DNA of 64,000 nucleotides from Gracilimonas sp964505215 (GTDB taxonomy: Bacteria; Bacteroidota; Rhodothermia; Balneolales; Balneolaceae), in the NCBI GenBank assembly GCA_964505215.1, contig CAZDGU010000005.1:157955-221954 (forward strand), written 5' to 3'. The stretch's first letter is position 1. Every line of letters starts with the position of its first letter. This document shows, piece after piece, positions 17,057-24,996 of this stretch. The position numbers and the translations under genes were made by a program. Below the pieces are notes generated by a model. That model saw only the letters and a list, made by a program, of their open reading frames with translations, was not told where the DNA came from and did no database searches.

Positions 17057-17992
17057 TTACAAATTATGATATAATCGCCAAAGAATAGTGCCTAAATGCA
17101 TCATAAGTACAGAAGTCATTTTATATTCTTTAGTGGTAAATACTTTTTTTCTTTTCAGCACTACATATCCAAAAAGAGGAACTTGTGGCGGAATTTTCAT
17201 TTTATTTTTAATCAGCTGCTTTTCAGTAAGTGCAAAAAGCGGGATTCCAATTTCAGCCGGCAGCCCCTGCTGTTTCGACATTTCCGGTAAAATACCCTTA
17301 CCTGCGCTATACACATTGTTAATTAAATACGGCCTTTTCTGCTTCAGCACCCGCTGAAAAGTATCCTCATTCTTAAGCTCGCGCGGGCCGTAGCGCCGGG
17401 GAAGCTGAATGCCATTTGCAAGCAGCATTTGCACATTTTCGCCATTAATAGTCCAAAAAGACAGGTGATCTGTGTTCAGCTTTTGTTCTATAATTTTGCA
17501 CAACTTCTGCACGGTTGATACAAAATCACCGTCCGAAACTTCAAACAAAAGCTGCTTAATAATTTCCTTTTTATCGAATACCAGCTTCTCGGGAAGTTCC
17601 GTAATCTCTACCGAAGCCACCATTTTCATTCTAATCCGGTTCAATAATTCATCCACATCAGAATAGAACAGAGATTTGTCAATAAAATCGGCAGCACCCA
17701 AATCTAAAGCCTCTCGTTCTTTTTCTACCGTGGGCAGGCTGGTCATGATTAGAATAGGAATATTTTGCTGTTCGGCATCTTCCGTAATAGCCTGCAGAAA
17801 CTCCAGGCCCGACATCCCGGGCATGTGGATATCCGTCAGAATAAAATGAACTTTATTTTCTCTGAGTTTATCAATGCCTTCTTGTGCTGTTTTGGCACTT
17901 ATAATCTGATATTCATCCTGCAGAAACTTATTCAGCATCAGATGAATAGAGGCTTCGTCATCAATAATTAGCAATGTATAACTTGTATCCAT
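17057..17992 (-). CDS. Response regulator with GAF-like C-terminal domain
   Basis: The 311-residue protein has an N-terminal receiver domain (1-125): acidic pair LLIIDDEAS, phospho-acceptor Asp54 in ILTDIHMPGMSG, and Lys near IDKSLF. Residues 135-311 carry no DNA-binding helix-turn-helix, HATPase or cyclase motif. Their strand/helix order and segments such as LSFWTINGENVQML and GIPLFAL resemble a GAF sensor domain. It may relay a phosphorylation signal by protein-protein contact or bind a small ligand. No histidine kinase gene is adjacent, so it is an orphan regulator here. Confidence 0.7.
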   Translation of the reverse strand: MDTSYTLLIIDDEASIHLMLNKFLQDEYQIISAKTAQEGIDKLRENKVHFILTDIHMPGMSGLEFLQAITEDAEQQNIPILIMTSLPTVEKEREALDLGAADFIDKSLFYSDVDELLNRIRMKMVASVEITELPEKLVFDKKEIIKQLLFEVSDGDFVSTVQKLCKIIEQKLNTDHLSFWTINGENVQMLLANGIQLPRRYGPRELKNEDTFQRVLKQKRPYLINNVYSAGKGILPEMSKQQGLPAEIGIPLFALTEKQLIKNKMKIPPQVPLFGYVVLKRKKVFTTKEYKMTSVLMMHLGTILWRLYHNL

Positions 17993-18091
17993 TAAAGCGA
18001 TATCTGCCGGGAGTTCCGTTTTTAGTGTAAATGATAACGCGTGAGCTTAGCAAAACCAATATGGCCACACTAATATTGTATTACCTAAACT

Positions 18092-19054
18092 TTATAACTG
18101 CTTTCGACCTATGCTCAACACTTCTTTAACAGCTTTTTCTAACGGACCGTGATGCCATGCTCCTGCCGCTTTTTTATGTCCGCCGCCATTTAATTCACGC
18201 GCCCATTTATTTACATCAATCTCACTTTGAGACCGCAGGCTAAGCTTGACACCGTCATCATCTTCGCGCAACAGCACGCACGCCTTCACGCCTTCCACGC
18301 TAAGCGGATATTGCACAAACCCTTCGGTATCCTCGTTGGTGGTTCCCGTTTGTTCAAACATTTTTTGGGTGATGCTGATGGTAGCTATTTGTCCTTCTTC
18401 GTGCAAAGCAATGGTTTCTAAAGCTAAACTGAGCAGCTTTAGCTGGCGCAGTGGCCGGGTAGAATAAATACGTTCGGTAATTTCATTCGGGGTGAAATTC
18501 CCCTTATCCAACAGCGTAGCCGCGGCGTGTAAAGTAGCTGGCTTAACGCTCTCAAACTGAAAGGAGCCGGTGTCGGTTACCATGCCCAAGTACATGGCTT
18601 TGGCGGCCGGTTCATCAATCTGATCCAGATCATGTTCTGCATACAGTTCATATACCAGCTCGCAAGTAGATGAGGTGTGTACGGTAGAAACCGACTCTTC
18701 AAAAATCGTATCCGGATCGGGGTGATGATCAATCATGTAAATAGGTTTTCCTAAATCGGACAGCTTTTCGGCCGTTTCACCAAAGCGGTTCAGCGCATTT
18801 CCATCTACTACTGCAAATGCATCGAATTCGGCAAGCTGACTCTCAGACGGCTTTGAAATCGGAAAGAAATCGAGCAGCCATTCCATGTTTTTGGGAACGG
18901 AATGTTCGTTAAAAGCTACGGCTTCTATGTCATTTTTTTGCAGCCACAGGCACAGCGCAACCTGACTTCCCAGGCAGTCGCCATCGGGGCGGACATGAGA
19001 AAAAACGGCTACTTTTTGGTGTTGGGTAATCTTTGAAATAAATTTTTTAAACAT
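18092..19054 (-). CDS. nrnA: DHH-family phosphoesterase, NrnA-like
   Basis: The start at 19054 is chosen because AAGGAG lies six bases before this ATG and the homologous protein begins there; the longer in-frame start at 19123 adds residues unlike the family. The 320-residue product shows the DHH motifs FSHVRPDGDCLGS, AVVDGN, MIDHHPDPD and STCELVYELY, and the DHHA1 motif GGGHKKAAGAW. Enzymes of this family degrade short oligoribonucleotides and 3'-phosphoadenosine 5'-phosphate, or hydrolyse cyclic dinucleotides. NrnA is the best fit by size. It is divergent from thiN, with which it shares a 127-bp spacer. Confidence 0.82.
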   Translation of the reverse strand: MFKKFISKITQHQKVAVFSHVRPDGDCLGSQVALCLWLQKNDIEAVAFNEHSVPKNMEWLLDFFPISKPSESQLAEFDAFAVVDGNALNRFGETAEKLSDLGKPIYMIDHHPDPDTIFEESVSTVHTSSTCELVYELYAEHDLDQIDEPAAKAMYLGMVTDTGSFQFESVKPATLHAAATLLDKGNFTPNEITERIYSTRPLRQLKLLSLALETIALHEEGQIATISITQKMFEQTGTTNEDTEGFVQYPLSVEGVKACVLLREDDDGVKLSLRSQSEIDVNKWARELNGGGHKKAAGAWHHGPLEKAVKEVLSIGRKQL

Positions 19055-19181
19055 ATAATCTCCTTGGCCTGAAAATAGGCGAACATCAGCACAATTCCAT
19101 GTATTTTGCCGAAGGTTTTGCATAACTGATGAATTGCTTCATACCTTGTTTTTGTACATCAACTTCAACCCAATACATACT

Positions 19182-19808
19182 ATGCACGCGGTTATTGTCA
19201 GTAAGGGATTTCCACCCGGTAAAGAACTTCTAAAGAAAGAAGCGGCCTCAGCCGACCTGCTTATTGGTGCTGATGGCGGGGGAAATCATATTTTGGAGCT
19301 TGGCTTTACTCCGGATGTTGTTATCGGTGATTTAGACAGCTTCCAAAAACCTGATGAAGTTGATTTTGAGCTTATAAAAGATCCCGACCAAGAAACTAAC
19401 GATCTGGAAAAGGCGCTTCGCTATGCGATCAACCAAAAAGCAGATAGCTGCACCGTGTTAGGTGCTTTCGGTAAACGCATGGATCATTCCTTAAAAAACC
19501 TTTCCGTTTTAGAGCAGTTCCATTCCTCTTTCAACCAACTCATTTTCAAAGATGATTACCTTGTCGCCGTTCTGGTCAGGTCAAAATTTAGTGCTACTTT
19601 GCCGGTGGGCAGTGTTGTATCGCTGTTTCCTTTATCGGGAAAAGTGACGGGGATAGTAACTAAAGGGTTGAAGTTTCCGCTAAACAACGAGCCGCTGGAA
19701 AATGGAGTTCGGGATGGAACATCCAATGAAAACACCACGCCCGACTTTTCTATACAAATAGAAAGCGGCGATTTAGTGGTTTTTATGGAAAACTCAGGCG
19801 CTTACTAA
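19182..19808 (+). CDS. thiN: Thiamine pyrophosphokinase
   Basis: The ATG at 19182 begins the family-typical MHAVIVSKG strand. The 208-residue product has the conserved series LLIGADGGGNHILELG, PDVVIGDLDS, DQETNDLEKAL and LGAFGKRMDHSL, which bind ATP and thiamine. It transfers pyrophosphate from ATP to thiamine, giving thiamine diphosphate in the cytoplasm. The 3' end overlaps by 15 bp the end of a convergent PnuC-family transporter gene, a partnership seen in thiamine salvage. No TPP riboswitch was recognised upstream. Confidence 0.88.
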   Translation: MHAVIVSKGFPPGKELLKKEAASADLLIGADGGGNHILELGFTPDVVIGDLDSFQKPDEVDFELIKDPDQETNDLEKALRYAINQKADSCTVLGAFGKRMDHSLKNLSVLEQFHSSFNQLIFKDDYLVAVLVRSKFSATLPVGSVVSLFPLSGKVTGIVTKGLKFPLNNEPLENGVRDGTSNENTTPDFSIQIESGDLVVFMENSGAY

Positions 19809-20423
19809 CTCTCTATTGAGCCTGTCTTCCTCATACTTATCGTAGGTTTTTTTCCACGCAAAATAGCCCGCAATTGCAATCCCTGTAAAAAACAGAAACT
19901 GGAAGCTGGTAAGTACTAAACCCTTGTAAAAATAAAGCGGAATAGATATTAAATCGGTGATAATCCACGCGATCCAGTTTTCCAGTTTTTTGCGAGCCAT
20001 CAGCCACATCCCGGTAATGGCAAAGCAGGTGGTGGCAGAATCCCAAAGCGGCACATCGCTGTCGGTATAATTAGACAGCACAAAATAGAGAATACTGAAA
20101 GAGCCCAGCAAAATAGCTAACGAAATCACGTTTTCTTTTACAGTATTTACGGTAATTCTTACCTGCTCTTGGTTCTCATTTTTGGGGTGAAGCCAAAAAT
20201 ACCAGCCATACACACTCACTACAAAATAGTAGAAATTCACGCCCATATCGGCGTAAAGTTTAAACGTGTACGCTAAAAAAACGTAAATGAGCACACTCAC
20301 AATGCCGGTGGGATAAACCAGAATATTCTCCTTCATCGAGTACCACACGCTCATGATGCCGGTAGCAACGGCAACCCATTCTAAAACGGTGGTTTGGATA
20401 ATCCCATCAATAATATATTCCAT
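19794..20423 (-). CDS. PnuC-family vitamin transporter (possibly thiamine, PnuT-like)
   Basis: I start at 20423 (MEYIIDGI). The 209-residue product has about seven hydrophobic helices and the PnuC signatures MKENILVYPTGIVSVLIY and YGWYFWLHP, plus WDSATTCFAITGMWLMARKK. PnuC relatives move nicotinamide riboside, thiamine or riboflavin by facilitated diffusion, trapped by phosphorylation. The convergent neighbour is thiamine pyrophosphokinase, so thiamine is the more likely substrate; this is inference from context. Convergent 15-bp overlap of coding ends. Confidence 0.75.
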   Translation of the reverse strand: MEYIIDGIIQTTVLEWVAVATGIMSVWYSMKENILVYPTGIVSVLIYVFLAYTFKLYADMGVNFYYFVVSVYGWYFWLHPKNENQEQVRITVNTVKENVISLAILLGSFSILYFVLSNYTDSDVPLWDSATTCFAITGMWLMARKKLENWIAWIITDLISIPLYFYKGLVLTSFQFLFFTGIAIAGYFAWKKTYDKYEEDRLNRELVSA

Positions 20424-20521
20424 AGCCAATTTTGTTGGAGAGAAAGCCGTGAAAATAGGCAATTATCTAAAGGGAATGGGAATAAATTCCATCCATTTCA
20501 GGCAGATTTACTCACTTTTTA

Positions 20522-20809
20522 TTATCGGCTTTTGAGCACGCCGGAGAGGTTTAGTTTGTGAATAGGGATGAGGTATGAGGAAAGCATTTCGTCTTTATGA
20601 ATGCCCAATTCTCCGGTTCCCCGAAAATCGACCATGCATACTTTTTCGGCTGTTTGCACAACTTCGCCAATGCCATAATATTCGGGACTGGGCCCGTAGT
20701 AAACCAAATCGCCGGTTTGCAGGGTATTTTTAGCTCTTCGGTGATAGGGAAGTATAACCGGCAACAAATCTAAGCGATATGAAAGCTGTCTTTTTTTGGA
20801 ACGTCTCAT
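20522..20809 (-). CDS. Small SH3/Tudor-like protein of unknown function
   Basis: The 95-residue product starts at the ATG at 20807-20809, which shares one base with the tsaE stop (TGATG), so translation is probably coupled. A basic N-terminus (MRRSKKRQLSYRL) is followed by a beta-rich part: LQTGDLVYYGPSPEYYGIGEV, then VDFRGTGELGIHKDEM. The pattern resembles small barrel domains found at the ends of UvrD-like helicases and in CarD-like proteins. No family name is certain. The tsaE coupling may be positional only. Confidence 0.5.
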   Translation of the reverse strand: MRRSKKRQLSYRLDLLPVILPYHRRAKNTLQTGDLVYYGPSPEYYGIGEVVQTAEKVCMVDFRGTGELGIHKDEMLSSYLIPIHKLNLSGVLKSR

Positions 20810-21243
20810 CAGTACTGCTGTCTGTGACGAATAGTTATTTTTCGTTTCTGCCCCGAAAGATGTGAAATTTCTACCCAAATTGCTTCCTCGGGAATCAGAG
20901 AAGCAATTTTGCCCGGCCATTCTATCAAACTAACACCTTCACCATAAAAATATTCTTCCGCTCCTATCTCCAAAGCTTCAGCTTCATGGTTCAACCGGTA
21001 GCAATCAAAATGATAAACAGGCGTTTCGCCGGCATATTCATGAATTAAAGTATAAGTAGGCGAGCTTACTTTACCGGGAGGAAATCCAAAATAAGAAGCC
21101 ACACCTTTTACAAAATGCGTTTTTCCGGCACCGAGGTCTCCCTCCAGACAAACCACATCTCCCGGCGAAAGCTGTTTCCCAAATTCAAAACCCATGCGAA
21201 TGGTTTCCTCAACCGAGGTGCTTATGTACTCTTTTTTCTCCAT
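20809..21243 (-). CDS. tsaE: tRNA t6A biosynthesis ATPase TsaE
   Basis: The 144-residue product has the P-loop EGDLGAGKTHFVKG (about residues 35-48), SSPTYTLIHEY, HFDCYRL and VSLIEWP, all diagnostic of TsaE. With TsaB and TsaD it supports threonylcarbamoylation of adenosine 37 in tRNAs that read ANN codons; TsaE hydrolyses ATP to reset the complex. It lies 41 bp after porX and directly overlaps a small unknown gene. Confidence 0.92.
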   Translation of the reverse strand: MEKKEYISTSVEETIRMGFEFGKQLSPGDVVCLEGDLGAGKTHFVKGVASYFGFPPGKVSSPTYTLIHEYAGETPVYHFDCYRLNHEAEALEIGAEEYFYGEGVSLIEWPGKIASLIPEEAIWVEISHLSGQKRKITIRHRQQY

Positions 21244-21284
21244 AATTTCATATTAACCGAATGTATGTTCGGTTGAAATTCAAA

Positions 21285-22826
21285 TTATTTGGGCGTTAAC
21301 GTAGCCACCGGCAGAATCATTTCTTCCATCGAGGCGCCGCCGTGTTGGAAAGTATCTCTATAGCGGTTTTGGTACTTGTGGTAATTTGTTGGATACACAA
21401 AGTAATAATCTTCGCGGGCAATCATGTAGTTGTTTGCCGTGCCCACTTTTGGCAACCGAAACTCCTCAGGATTGTCCATAAAAATAACCGCTTCCGGCTC
21501 ATCTGCTTTTAAATTTCGCCCGTATTTATACCGCAAGTTAGTGGCCGTGTCTTTGTCACCATACACTTTAGTATCGCGGAGTGAACGCACGGAACCGTGA
21601 TCGGTAGTAATAACCAGCGTAATATCTTTTTCGGCCAGTGTTTTAAACATTTGCAGCAGCGAGGAATGTTGAAACCAAGCCTCCGTAACCGAACGAAAAG
21701 CCGACACATCGGGAGCCAGCTCTTTAATAACGGCCGAGTCGGAACGAGAATGCACCAACGTATCCACAAAGTTAAAAACAAAAGCAGCCAGTCTCGACTG
21801 CGCATAGCTGCCAATTTTATCGGCTACTTTATTGCCTGTTTGTGCGTTTAAAATTTTCTCGTACTTAAAATTAATATCAATTCCCTGCCGCTCTAACTGT
21901 TTTTGAAGCAGCTCTTCTTCGTGACGGTTCAGCGAAGTCTCGTCCTGCCCCTGCTGCCATAACTGGGGATACATGCGTTCAATATCAGCGGGAAATAAGC
22001 CTGAAAAAATTGCATTTCGCGAATATGGCGTAGCCGTTGGTAAAATGGAATAATAAAAATCGGTATCAATCGAATAATGATTGGCAAGATAAGGCTCAAA
22101 AATCAGCCACTGATCGTACCGCATACAATCAATCAGAAAAAACATGACGTTTTTATCTTTCTCTAAATGCGGATTTACGTACTTCTTAAAAATCTCCTGA
22201 GAAAGCAGCGGGCGGTCTTCATCTCTTTGCATCCAGCTTTTGTATTCCTCATTTATAAACTTGCCAAACTCCTTATTGGCCTGCTGAAACTGATCGTCAA
22301 GCACTTGCACCAAACCTTCATCCCCCGACCGTAAATCAATTTGCCAATTGGTGAGCTCCTTGTAAATATCAATCCACTCTTTCCAGTGCGTGCCGGGGTG
22401 AATGCGCGAGGAAAGCTCATTAAACTGGCGCAGATAGGTTTGAGCAGATTTTTCGGACTGAAGGCGCCGACGCTCGAGCAGCCGCTTAGTGGTAAGCAGA
22501 ATTTGATTGGGATTGACCGGCTTAATCAGATAATCTGAAATTTTGCCGCCGATAGCATCCTCCATAATCGACTCTTCCTCACTTTTGGTAATCATTACCA
22601 CGGGCAGAGAAGGCTGAATGGTTTTGATTTTTTCCAGCGTTTCGAGTCCTCCCATGCCGGGCATTTGTTCATCCAGATACACAATATCAAACGGTTCGGA
22701 AGAAATCATGCTCACGGCATCATCCCCATTAGCTACCGGAGTAATATTAAACCCCTTTTTTTCTAAAAATATAATATGTGATTGCAGCTGATCAATTTCA
22801 TCGTCAGCCCATAGTATTTTTGGCAT
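21285..22826 (-). CDS. porX: T9SS response regulator PorX (receiver plus PglZ domain)
   Basis: The 513-residue protein begins with a receiver domain: LWADDEID, phospho-acceptor Asp52 in IVYLDEQMPG, Thr80 and Lys102 in YLIKPVNP. A helical linker runs from about 115 to 200. The C-terminal half is a PglZ alkaline-phosphatase-like domain, with FFLIDCMRYDQW, PTATPYSRNAIFSG and VITTDHGSV supplying metal ligands. PorX is the cytoplasmic regulator that, with the sensor PorY, controls T9SS genes in Bacteroidota and links to an extracytoplasmic sigma factor; its PglZ domain is a phosphodiesterase on oligonucleotides. Several T9SS cargo genes in this window fit that role. Confidence 0.9.
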   Translation of the reverse strand: MPKILWADDEIDQLQSHIIFLEKKGFNITPVANGDDAVSMISSEPFDIVYLDEQMPGMGGLETLEKIKTIQPSLPVVMITKSEEESIMEDAIGGKISDYLIKPVNPNQILLTTKRLLERRRLQSEKSAQTYLRQFNELSSRIHPGTHWKEWIDIYKELTNWQIDLRSGDEGLVQVLDDQFQQANKEFGKFINEEYKSWMQRDEDRPLLSQEIFKKYVNPHLEKDKNVMFFLIDCMRYDQWLIFEPYLANHYSIDTDFYYSILPTATPYSRNAIFSGLFPADIERMYPQLWQQGQDETSLNRHEEELLQKQLERQGIDINFKYEKILNAQTGNKVADKIGSYAQSRLAAFVFNFVDTLVHSRSDSAVIKELAPDVSAFRSVTEAWFQHSSLLQMFKTLAEKDITLVITTDHGSVRSLRDTKVYGDKDTATNLRYKYGRNLKADEPEAVIFMDNPEEFRLPKVGTANNYMIAREDYYFVYPTNYHKYQNRYRDTFQHGGASMEEMILPVATLTPK

Positions 22827-22996
22827 GTTTTCCTTTTAAAAATGTTAGTTACCGTCTCTATTCAAATAGCGATTCAAATACGTTTGTTCCAAGTGGAAAT
22901 TGTAAAAAAAGATATTAAATATCTTATGGGCACTGTAGTACCTTTCAAATATTTTGAGGTGCTTAAATTACCGTTTAGATGACTCTAAATCACCTG

Positions 22997-23548
22997 CTAT
23001 TCCAGTGTTACAAAAGGACGGATATTTTCCAGCCGTTTCTTGCCAATACCTTTTATGTTTATCAGGTCATCAACCGACTTAAACCCTCCGTTTTCTTCCC
23101 GGTATTTTAAAATTCGCTGAGCGTAGGTGGGTCCAATTCCATCTAACTGCTGCAGTTCGGCTGCCGTGGCTTTGTTTATGTTTATAATTTGGGGTTGAGC
23201 CGATGCCTCCTTTACCTCCTGCTTACTGTTTTCATCAACCTGCTGCTCAACACTTTTGGAAGTAGTGGGCTCGCTTAATTCCGGCACTTCAGCCACTGAA
23301 CCTGCAATATATTTTTGCCGCTGTTTCTCTTTTTCTTGTTGAATTTGTTGGGTTTTACGCTCTAATTCAGCAGCTAACTGATTATATCTTTCCTGATTCT
23401 CGTTCACTTTTTGGGTCAGCAGCGTGCTTAGCACCAGCAGTATTAAAATCACAGCCAACAAAAACGTAATAGAAATGCGTTCGGCACGGGAAATCTGAAG
23501 CTTTTCCGTCCAAAAAAACAATTTCCGTTTTAGCTGGTTTAAGTTCAT
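22997..23548 (-). CDS. Membrane-anchored helix-hairpin-helix protein (ComEA-like domain)
   Basis: I start at 23548 (MNLNQLKRKLFFW), since the family-like sequence begins there. The 183-residue product has one transmembrane helix (about 22-44, ITFLLAVILILLVLS), a charged Gln/Lys/Glu coiled segment, a variable linker, and a C-terminal helix-hairpin-helix pair (about 115-183: ININKATAAELQQLDGIG, then LINIKGIGKKRLENI). ComEA-type domains bind double-stranded DNA during uptake. With a single N-terminal helix it would hold the DNA-binding domain outside the cytoplasm. No other competence gene is adjacent. Confidence 0.78.
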   Translation of the reverse strand: MNLNQLKRKLFFWTEKLQISRAERISITFLLAVILILLVLSTLLTQKVNENQERYNQLAAELERKTQQIQQEKEKQRQKYIAGSVAEVPELSEPTTSKSVEQQVDENSKQEVKEASAQPQIININKATAAELQQLDGIGPTYAQRILKYREENGGFKSVDDLINIKGIGKKRLENIRPFVTLE

Positions 23549-23642
23549 ACAGTTAATATGGCTGGCCTGCGCGAGAAACTCAACGTCAAATTGCAGCTTG
23601 TTTCCCATTGCTGGAAATGAGAAGTTTGGCAAAATTAAATGT

Positions 23643-24434
23643 ATGACTTCCACCTCCTTTTTTACCTATAAAAATCAACAAATTGCCTACACAAAAATAG
23701 GCGAAGGCAAGCCGCTGATTATACTCCACGGCTGGGGAAGCAGTAAAAGGGTGATGATGCCGGTTGCCAAAAACCTGTCTCACCTGCGCACGCATTATGT
23801 GCTGGATTTACCGGGTTTTGGAGAATCTCCCGAACCCGCCCAATCGTGGAATATCGATGATTACGCAGATGCCGTTCAGGCCTTTATTTCATCCCTGAAT
23901 GTTCCTTCTGCAGACATGCTGGTACATTCTTACGGCGGGCGAATTGCCTTGAAATTATGCGCCCGCGAGTTCGGGAAATCTCACATCCAAAAAGTACTGA
24001 TTACGGGTGGCGCAGGGATGAAGCCAAAGCGCTCCATGAAGTTTTACTTCAAAAAATACCTGGCCAAATTTTTGAAAGCCCCTTTTCTGATACTGCCGGG
24101 CGCACTGCGCGAAAAAGCACTGCGCTGGCTGCGAACCACGGCTTTGTGGAGAAGCTTAGGCTCCAGCGATTACAGCAAACTATCCGGGGTGATGCGCGAA
24201 ACCTTTGTGAAATCGGTGAGCGAATATTTAGAATCCTGCCTGCCTGAAATTCCGCATGAAGTACTGCTAATTTGGGGCCGGAATGACGAAGCCACTCCCG
24301 TTTATCAAGGAAAACGAATAGAAGCTGGAATTAAAAACTCAGCCTTGGTAATTATTGAAGATGCCGGCCATTACGCCTTTCTCGACAAGCCCAAACAATT
24401 CGCCCGCATTGCGGAAGCTTTTTATAAAGGGTGA
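23643..24434 (+). CDS. Alpha/beta hydrolase
   Basis: The 263-residue soluble protein has the alpha/beta hydrolase core: oxyanion segment LIILHGWGSS, nucleophile elbow LVHSYGGR (Ser), acid WGRNDEATPV (Asp) and base DAGHYAFLD (His). A helical cap, with KRSMKFYFKKYLAKFL, lies between elbow and acid. The substrate cannot be told from the sequence. The start ATG at 23643 is chosen over an upstream in-frame one because the conserved first strand follows closely. It is divergent from the helix-hairpin-helix gene. Confidence 0.8.
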   Translation: MTSTSFFTYKNQQIAYTKIGEGKPLIILHGWGSSKRVMMPVAKNLSHLRTHYVLDLPGFGESPEPAQSWNIDDYADAVQAFISSLNVPSADMLVHSYGGRIALKLCAREFGKSHIQKVLITGGAGMKPKRSMKFYFKKYLAKFLKAPFLILPGALREKALRWLRTTALWRSLGSSDYSKLSGVMRETFVKSVSEYLESCLPEIPHEVLLIWGRNDEATPVYQGKRIEAGIKNSALVIIEDAGHYAFLDKPKQFARIAEAFYKG

Positions 24435-24453
24435 AATTGAGTGCTGATTCTTA

Positions 24454-24840
24454 ATTTTTGATTTGAACCGGGTGGTTCTGTATGACACTCCCAACAGGGG
24501 CGTTGGGAGCGAGTTCAAAATGCTTGAAAGCTATTTAACTCAAACAAACACAACTGCATATCAACGCGTCCTCCTCCTTGAGAAGGAGGAGCCAAAGGAG
24601 GTCGGAATGGTGGAATTTATTCATATTCATTTAGAGGAATGGTTTGATTTGCGAAAGACCGAGCGATCGAATTGCGATGGACGATTTGTTGGGGATTGGT
24701 TATTGGGAAACGGTTATTTGTTAATGGGGTTATCCCGATCAATGCCCAAAATCTATCCTGTCCATCACTCCCATCACAAGTATCACAGATCAAACGAATG
24801 GTTTACTAACACACTCGCATGTTCATCTTAGCTGATAGCT
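24454..24840 (+). repeat. Interspersed intergenic element, copy B
   Basis: The shorter partner of 15005-15690. It lacks the 300-bp middle segment and otherwise follows the same order, with roughly 80-85 per cent identity by eye in the longer block. It ends where the heptamer repeat begins. Confidence 0.75.
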
Positions 24841-24879
24841 GATAGCTGATAGCTGATAGCTGATAGCTGATAAAAACCA
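24831..24879. repeat. Seven tandem copies of a heptamer
   Basis: The unit GCTGATA is repeated seven times without interruption. Element copy A has only a degraded trace (TTAGCTGAAAG and GATAGCTGAG) at the corresponding end. Confidence 0.9.
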
Positions 24880-24957
24880 ACACAAACTCTGCCACGTGCA
24901 CAACAAAACATGCCTAATTAATTAAATGGAGAAGCTCATATAAATATAAATCTTTAG

Positions 24958-24965
24958 TACCTTTG
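24958..24965 (+). promoter_or_regulatory. Candidate -7 element for serA
   Basis: TACCTTTG fits the Bacteroidota -7 consensus TAnnTTTG and lies 31 bp before the serA ATG. I see no matching -33 TTTG at the usual distance, so the call is weak. Confidence 0.3.
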
Positions 24966-24996
24966 AAGGCTCACTTTCACTCTATAAGTAACCATA

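Larger units (their letters stand above)
24435..24996. other. Spacer with interspersed element copy B
   Basis: 562 bp between the hydrolase gene and serA. Most of it is element copy B (24454-24840) and a 7-bp tandem repeat; the last 100 bp hold the serA leader. An open frame of 122 codons across the element is not supported: its frame is broken in copy A. Confidence 0.6.

Noticed and set aside
19094..19181. TPP riboswitch upstream of thiN
   Set aside because: No CTGAGA/ACCTGA thi-box pattern was visible in the short spacer.
24463..24831. 122-codon open frame
   Set aside because: It crosses interspersed element copy B; the same sequence in copy A is broken, and the product has no recognisable domain.
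24831..24879. CRISPR array
   Set aside because: The repeats are 7 bp and directly adjacent with no spacers.
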